Assembly (NCBI GenBank): GCA_016584305.1
Contig: JACEEZ010011664.1
Span: 87,501 to 151,500, forward strand
Origin: Chionoecetes opilio
Taxonomy: Eukaryota; Arthropoda; Malacostraca; Decapoda; Majidae
Reading direction: 5' to 3'
DNA: 64,000 nt
The notes under the pieces are model-generated. The model made no database searches, had not been told where the DNA came from, and saw only the letters and a program-made list of their open reading frames with translations. A program made the position numbers and the translations under genes. Positions 58,860-64,000 of the stretch are shown in pieces (the stretch's first letter is position 1; every line of letters begins with the position of its first letter).

Positions 58860-59490
58860 CTGTGTGTGTGTTTCAGTGTTGGTGTTTCAGTGTTGGTGTT
58901 TCAGTGTGTGTTTCAGTGTTGGTGTTTCAGTGTTGGTGTTTCAGTGTTGGTGTTTCAGTGTTGGTGTTTCAGTGTTGGTGTTTCAGTGTTGGTGTTTCAG
59001 TGTTGGTGTTTCAGTGTTGGTGTTTCAGTGTTGGTGTTTCAGTGTTGGTGTTTCAGTGTTGGTGTTTCAGTGTTGGTGTTTCAGTGTGTGTGTTTCAGTG
59101 TGTGTTAGTGTGTGTGTTAGTGTGTGTGTGTGTGTTTCAGTGTGTGTGTTTCAGTGTGTGTGTGTTTCAGTGTGTGTGTTTCAGTGTTGGTGTTTCAGTG
59201 TTGGTGTTTCAGTGTTGGTGTTTCAGTGTTGGTGTTTCAGTGTGTGTGTTTCAGTGTGTTTCAGTGTGTGTGTTTCAGTGTGTGTGTTTCAGTGTGTGTG
59301 TTTCAGTGTGTGTGTTTCAGTGTGTGTGTTTCAGTGTTTATGTTTCAGTGTTTATGTTTCAGTGTTTATGTTTCAGTGTTTATGTTTCAGTGTTTATGTT
59401 TCAGTGTTTATGTTTCAGTGTTTATGTTTCAGTGTTTATGTTTCAGTGTTTATGTTTCAGTGTTTGTGTTTCAGTGTTTGTGTGTTCGGG
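58860..59490 (+). repeat. 14-bp minisatellite with three variant blocks
   Basis: The unit is TTTCAGTGTTGGTG. Blocks run in order: TTGG variant (about 58874-59085), TGTG variants (about 59085-59180), TTGG again (59180-59240), TGTG (59240-59330), then TTTATG (59330-59470). All three plus frames stay open, since 14 bp cycles through the frames, giving Cys/Phe/Val/Ser-rich shadow proteins up to 274 codons. Confidence 0.95.
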
Positions 59491-59689
59491 TTTCCCTTTT
59501 ACATATTTAAGTTTAGTTTCTTTGGGAGTTCTGGTTTAGGCTACACTTGTTTCAGATTAGGGTTTTCGTGTGTTTCTGTGTCGACTCTCGTTGTGAGATA
59601 TTCTGTGTTTTTGAAGACCTCTTAAAGGCTTCTAGTCTTTTGTTTCTTTTGTTAACCGTTGCTTGCTTTCTTTACTTTTTTTGTTTATC
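59491..59689. other. Short T-rich stretch
   Basis: No recognised feature. Confidence 0.5.
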
Positions 59690-61160
59690 ATCTATAATAA
59701 TATAAGCGAAAGTGTGTCTGTCTGTCTGTCTGTGTGTGTGTGTGTGGTATAGGTTCCGCCCCCCGTGGCGCAAACACCTCATATGGCACATTTTTGGAAT
59801 CAGGTTGACCAGGGGAAGGTCATAAGCCCACTTATGAGATGATCCGATCACTTTTTCTTCTTCTTTTTTTTAGCAGCCTATTAGCGAGAATTGTGAAGAC
59901 AAAAGTGGGGTTGCGAGAATTGAGGAAGCCGATGGGGGTGTGGGTTTATGGGTGGTAATGGTGGGTATTTTAATTTTGGGGGGGTTTTGGAATGGGTTAT
60001 GGGGGTTGGGGGATTAGGGAATATGGGGTGATGGGTTTGTGAGTGAAAATTTTTTTGGTATGGGTTTAATGGGTGAGTAATGGGTGGGGGGTATTGGGGA
60101 AAGGTGAAAAAAAGAATGGGGTGTGTGGTGGATTTGGGGAAGGGGGGTGGGGGGTATTGGGTAATGGGTTGAATGGGTGTGGTTTAAAAAGGTTATGGTG
60201 AGGAATGGGTGGGGTGATGGTAATGGGTATGTGGTGTTTTTGGGTAATGGGTGAGGGAAATGGTTTGGGGGGTGGGGTTGGTAATGGGTGAGTTGAATGG
60301 GTGGGGTGAGGGAAAGGGGGGGAGTGAATGGGGGGGTGATGGGTGGGGGGTGGGGAAAGGGGGGGGGGTGATGGGTAAGGGGTGTGGGGGGGGGGGTAAT
60401 GGGTGAGTGAATGGGGGGGGGTGATGGGTAATGGTGGTAAATGGGTGGGGGGGGGGATGGGTATGGGGAGTGAATGGGGGGGGTGTGGGATGGGTATAAG
60501 GGTGGGGGAATGGGTGGGGGGGGGGTGAGGGAATGGGTGGGGGTAGGGGTAAGGGGTTGTGTGGTGAGGGAAAGGGTGAGGAATGGGGGGGGTGATGGGA
60601 ATGGGTAGTGAAGGGGTGTGGGAGGGTGAGGGTGAGTGAAGGGTGGGGGGGGAGGGGTAATGGTGAGTAATGGGGGGGGGGTGAAAGGGGGGGGTAAGGG
60701 GGGAGTGAATGGGGGGGGGTGAGGGGTAAGGGGAGTGAATGGGTTGTGGTGGGGGTAAGGGTGGTGAAGGGGGGGGGGGTGAGGGGTAATGGGTGGGAAT
60801 GGGGGGGGGTGAGGGTAATGGGTGTGGTGGGGGGTATGTGAGTAAGGGGTGGGGGTGATGGGTAAGGGGGGGGAAATGGGGGGGGGGTGAGGGTAAGGGG
60901 TGGGGGGAGGGTTTGGGGGGGGGGGGGGGTAAGGGGTTAGTGAATGGGTGGGGGGAATGGGTGGGGGGGGGGTAATGGGGGTAAGGGTGGGGGGAAAAAA
61001 TACATTTCTACATCCATGATTTCGGGAAAAGTTAGAAGGGGCTATCTGGAGAGTCCATTTTTGGGTGGGCCGAAGGCCCCACCAAAAAGGGGGGGGGGCC
61101 GAACCCCCACCAATAGCCCTCCGCAGGAGCTAGCCCAAAAAAACCGCCGGGGGGCGGCTT
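59690..61160 (+). mobile_element. Possible Helitron-like element containing a G-rich array
   Basis: The left edge CTATAATAATATAAGCGAAAG followed by TCTGTCTGTCTG resembles the start of Helitron/Helentron-type elements in arthropods. The right edge (61050-61160) is packed with short hairpins: GGGCCGAAGGCCCC, CTCCGCAGGAG and CCGCCGGGGGGCGG. No Rep/helicase frame is present. This is inference from end texture only. Confidence 0.35.
59925..60990 (+). repeat. Long G-rich array built from GGTGATGGGTAATGGGTGAGT-like units
   Basis: About 1 kb in which the plus strand is almost free of C and dominated by GGGT, GGGG, AATGGG and GAGTGAATGGG. G-runs of three or more occur every few bases, giving very high G-quadruplex potential. 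Short open frames such as 60944-61186 are artefacts. Confidence 0.9.
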
Positions 61161-61640
61161 TGGGCTGTATTAAAAAAATGTCATAGTAACTTTATTTTTT
61201 TGTCCCGTAGTTTATTTTTTTTATTAAATTTTTTTTGGTTCGCGGCTCGGACCTTAATTTTCACCGCCCTCGTAACAGAATTGGCGGACCTTGCCCGGTA
61301 TCTCGCTTTAAAGTTTCGCTTGTTCCCGTTTTTTGTTTGTGCCCTTTGTTGCCGTCACTATGGTGTAAAAAACCCTGATGACGTGTTGCATTTTTTACGC
61401 CATCCCACCTTGCACAAGTTGCGGCACTAAGCGTTGCTGAGTTGGTATGATCAGTGTTTTTTTAACATTCCCCTAGAAAACTAATTGGGCAAGGAAGGCT
61501 AATAAATGCCGTGCTTTCAGGTATGCCAAAGCAGGATTTTGGTGATGTCGGGTTAAAAGATAACGAGGCCCGTTTGGGGATCACCAGCAGAGGTTTCGAT
61601 GTGTAACCTCTGGGTGCTCACCGTGACTTCGTAAATGGAA
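61161..61640. other. Non-coding stretch, nothing recognised
   Basis: A 76-codon frame at 61200-61430 has hydrophobic segments but no family resemblance or context; probably chance or decayed element sequence. Confidence 0.45.
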
Positions 61641-61830
61641 TAGAGTACGTAAAACCGAACCGAACCGAAGTCGTAAAACCGAAGTTTAAGCTGAAGGGCG
61701 TAAAGCCGAAGCCGAAGCCGAGCTGAAGCTGAAGTTCGTAAAGCCGAAGCCGAGCGCGCAAGTGTGAGAGCGAGGCTGTATCTTTAGCTTAAACTAGAGA
61801 CCCGCAAGGCTTACCTTAGCCGAAGCTGAG
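61641..61830. repeat. Degenerate GAAGCC / GTAAAGCC repeat
   Basis: Repeated phrases CGTAAAACCGAA, CGTAAAGCCGAAGCCGA and GCTGAAGCTGAAG form an imperfect hexamer-based array. Confidence 0.8.
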
Positions 61831-61899
61831 TAGAGAAAATGCGGTACAACTGCAATTAGCCAGTTAGGTCCTGCCCCTACCAACAGTACCCTAACCCAC

Positions 61900-64000
61900 A
61901 GTGCTACCTATCATTTTGATTTAGGACCGCCGCAAGACTTGTCCCTGCCTTACAGAGGATCAATGTTTATGTTTTATTTTCATACTTTTGAGCGTCCTGG
62001 CCAAGATTTGAAGTGGTCGGTTGATTTTTGGCCAGTTTTGTTGGCAACAATCTTTAACGGGAAAAGCGCTTCAGAGTATAGGCATCTCTTTCAGACAGTG
62101 ATGCTGTACATTTCAGGTCATTAAGGAAGAGTTATTTAAAAAGCATATGCCCTTTTGATGTTTCCTGAAGCATACCGTCAACGCTTCAAAGGACCCTTAA
62201 TGAGTTTCTGAAACAGACTCACCTCGAGTTTGCCAGATGTAAGAGGGAGGCGTTGAACACATGGCCTTCTTCCAAAGGATGTAGTGATTCACTTCACTGG
62301 TGGAACTAGTCTTAACCGAGAGTTCCTCCGCACCTTACGAAGGCGAAGTGACTATTTATTGGACGGAATTTTTGACTCTTGAGGAGGCCTGCTAAACACT
62401 GCTGTTAGAAACACACTTATGTTGTAAATATTATGTTATGAAACACGCTGTAAACACACTTAGACATGGGCAAAATATTCACTTTGGCTCTAATCCCCAC
62501 AGGTACTATTCGACCATGTCTGTTCGCTGGAACCAGGAGAGACCAATTACAAATGGTCAGTTTCGCAACAAGGCTCAGGCACACTCACCTCGTTTCGCCA
62601 CCTCAGGGGCGTGTCCATGTACAGAAGTATTACTGTAATTTTATGGAAAGTCTGGCCGACAAGGCAGACTTCTGCTAAAAAGGTCTCCAGCCTACAGAAG
62701 GCAAGCCTATTTTGACAGTGTCGATCAGACACCTTTTGGGAGATTCCTGTTAACCCGTAGCTTTAATTTCTGCTGCAGAAACAGCACCAGAGAGTGCTTT
62801 CTTCTCACCTCCCACTTCTCAGGACAGTGTTTGTCCACACGGAGAATTTTGTGGAAAGACTCCTTTGGATAATGACACACTGTGCCTAAGGAAACTTTTG
62901 CTAACCCTTAAAGGCATATCCCTTCCCGAGTGTTTTCTGGTTCTCGTCCTTAGGTCCCGCTGATACTGGGAGAGAAGCTTTGATGGCAGCTCAAGAGTCT
63001 GACGACTCCGTTGAAGCATTGTTTGACCAGGCGCAGCCACGACCCATGACTCGGGCCCCCGCTACTTATTAACTTTATCCGTGCGATGTACCTTGCGCCG
63101 CTGTTACCCGCCACCATGAACGGAGGAGGACGCCCTGACTGGGCTCAGTACTCAAATTGTTTTAACCCGTCTCTTACAGCATACTGTCCTGCCGTTTGCC
63201 CATGACGGGTGTTGTTTCAGGACACTTAGTTTCGAAAAACGTTTTACCAGGCTGGCCAGGAATTTCCTTCTGGCCATTATTTATCAAATTGTCCTTATTA
63301 TCATATGCCATTATTGTCAATTAACTGGGAAACCTAACCAAACCCATTCCACCTTTTCCACTTTTTTGGTTTTTTTTTTTAAAGTCACTCACGATACCTG
63401 AACACATTTAATTCAATTCAATGTGACATTGTTTGCCTCTGCTAAATCACTAAGGGTTTTTTGAATATCTTTTCACTATGATTTGACACTTCAACTAGGA
63501 ATTTTAACATGTAGTTGCTTACGGAAGGTTACCGCTAGGCATAGTAACGTCCCTTCTGGACCTTTTTATCCACTTTGGGTTGCCATACTAGAGTGCAGAC
63601 TGATGGTGCTTCATACTTTGTCGGGAAAGTTTTTAGGAAGCCAGGGCAGAGTTGGTATAGACATAGCGTATCATCTCCTTATCACCCACAGATCCCAAGG
63701 AGCTTGGTTGACGATCGCATCAGACCTTGAAGCTCCTTCGTAAGTAACGCTGTCGCATACGGTTTCATCATGGGATGATGACTTACGCGTACCTTTTGTT
63801 TGTCCTGCGTGACCTCCCCATGAAAGAGCACAGGTTTTCACCCTATGAGCTTGTGTTTTGCCACCGTGTGAGAGGGCCACCTTTCACATAGTTAGGGAAA
63901 GATTGTTAGGTAGCTCAGAAGAAGTATCCAATGTTGCTTCGCTTAGTAGGAGATGTACGGTAACGCCTGTTGAGGTGCTGGCAGTTGGCCGCCGACAAAC
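61900..64000 (+). mobile_element. Second Ty3/Gypsy-type element, decayed, running off the right edge
   Basis: Gag remnants at 61970-62260 (FERPGQDLKWSVDFWPVLLA, then F-N-G-K-S-A-S-E-Y in one frame; E-A-Y-R-Q-R-F-K-G and E-F-A-R-C-K-R-E-A-L-N-T-W in others) match the SCAN-like capsid pattern of some Gypsy Gags. An M-T-R-A linker lies near 63047. The last part (63760-63960) shows an integrase C-terminal segment in shifted frames (R-D-L-P-M-K-E-H-R-F-S-P-Y-E-L-V-F and R-V-R-G-P). Much of pol is missing between them. Frameshifts and stops are frequent. Confidence 0.7.
61939..62124 (+). pseudogene. Gypsy-type Gag fragment (SCAN-like capsid)
   Basis: 61 codons containing Y-F-H-T-F-E-R, D-L-K-W-S, W-P-V-L-L-A-T and F-N-G-K-S-A-S-E-Y-R. 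This is the pattern F-E-x-x-A-x-x-L-x-W...L-L-x-x-x-L-x-G-K-A found in SCAN-related Gag capsids. The stop at 62122-62124 breaks it just before the E-A-Y-R-Q-R-F helix seen downstream in another frame. Confidence 0.65.

Noticed and set aside
58860..59490. Regularly spaced repeats as a possible CRISPR array
   Set aside because: The units are 14 bp, directly contiguous without spacers, and the setting is eukaryotic.
58715..59625. Cys/Phe/Val-rich proteins of up to 274 codons
   Set aside because: A 14-bp minisatellite cycles through all frames, giving three similar overlapping products; no secretion signal or conserved cysteine framework.

Overview
The window looks like nuclear DNA of a decapod crustacean, probably a crab. 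The reasons are long (TG)n, (TC)n and (GA)n microsatellites in great number, three interstitial arrays of the arthropod telomere motif TTAGG, tRNA-derived SINEs, and a dense mix of hAT, piggyBac-like, Harbinger-like, CR1-like and Ty3/Gypsy elements. The host genus cannot be fixed from sequence alone. No rRNA gene, free-standing tRNA gene, CRISPR array or prokaryotic operon is visible.

One host gene is supported: a plus-strand SOWAH (sosondowah)-type ankyrin-repeat gene spread over about 25 kb (9541-34963). Its 5' exons are not visible and probably lie left of the window. Two ankyrin exons (9541-9630, 16901-16970) join in phase to a third exon (17954-18043) coding for the DYSGKKP signature. 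After that exon, four continuations are all phase-compatible: read-through into a stop at 18321, a short acidic terminal exon at 32153-32253, a basic exon at 32999-33123, or a conserved-looking exon at 34138-34283. The last two end in phase 0 and fit the final exon at 34739-34963, which is followed by AATAAA at 35044. A 24-nt microexon candidate (23445-23468) keeps phase 1 and could be inserted before any of the spliced continuations.

Left region (1-9540): microsatellites, a 671-bp tandem duplication whose second copy was hit by a 1258-bp hAT element with an 8-bp target duplication, a GC-rich minisatellite, TTAGG repeats, a TTAA-flanked MITE and SINE/(TC)n arrays. Middle region (9631-35050): introns of the SOWAH gene carrying three more MITE copies, a 515-bp near-perfect palindrome, a SINE with a 12-bp target duplication, CR1-like LINE pieces in both orientations (main copy 24600-27345), and a Harbinger-like element (30222-31090).

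Right region (35050-64000): no host gene seen, essentially a transposon graveyard. It holds antisense LINE copies (36290-40990), another LINE split by a TIR element (43330-45990), two partial copies of a GC-rich RNase-H-bearing LINE in permuted order (46200-48600 and 49278-51700), a broken Ty3/Gypsy element (53435-58540), a block-structured 14-bp minisatellite (58860-59490), a 1-kb G-rich tract with Helitron-like ends (59690-61160), and a second decayed Gypsy element running off the right edge. Most mobile-element reading frames carry stops and frameshifts, and several stretches are rich in homopolymer runs that may partly be consensus errors.
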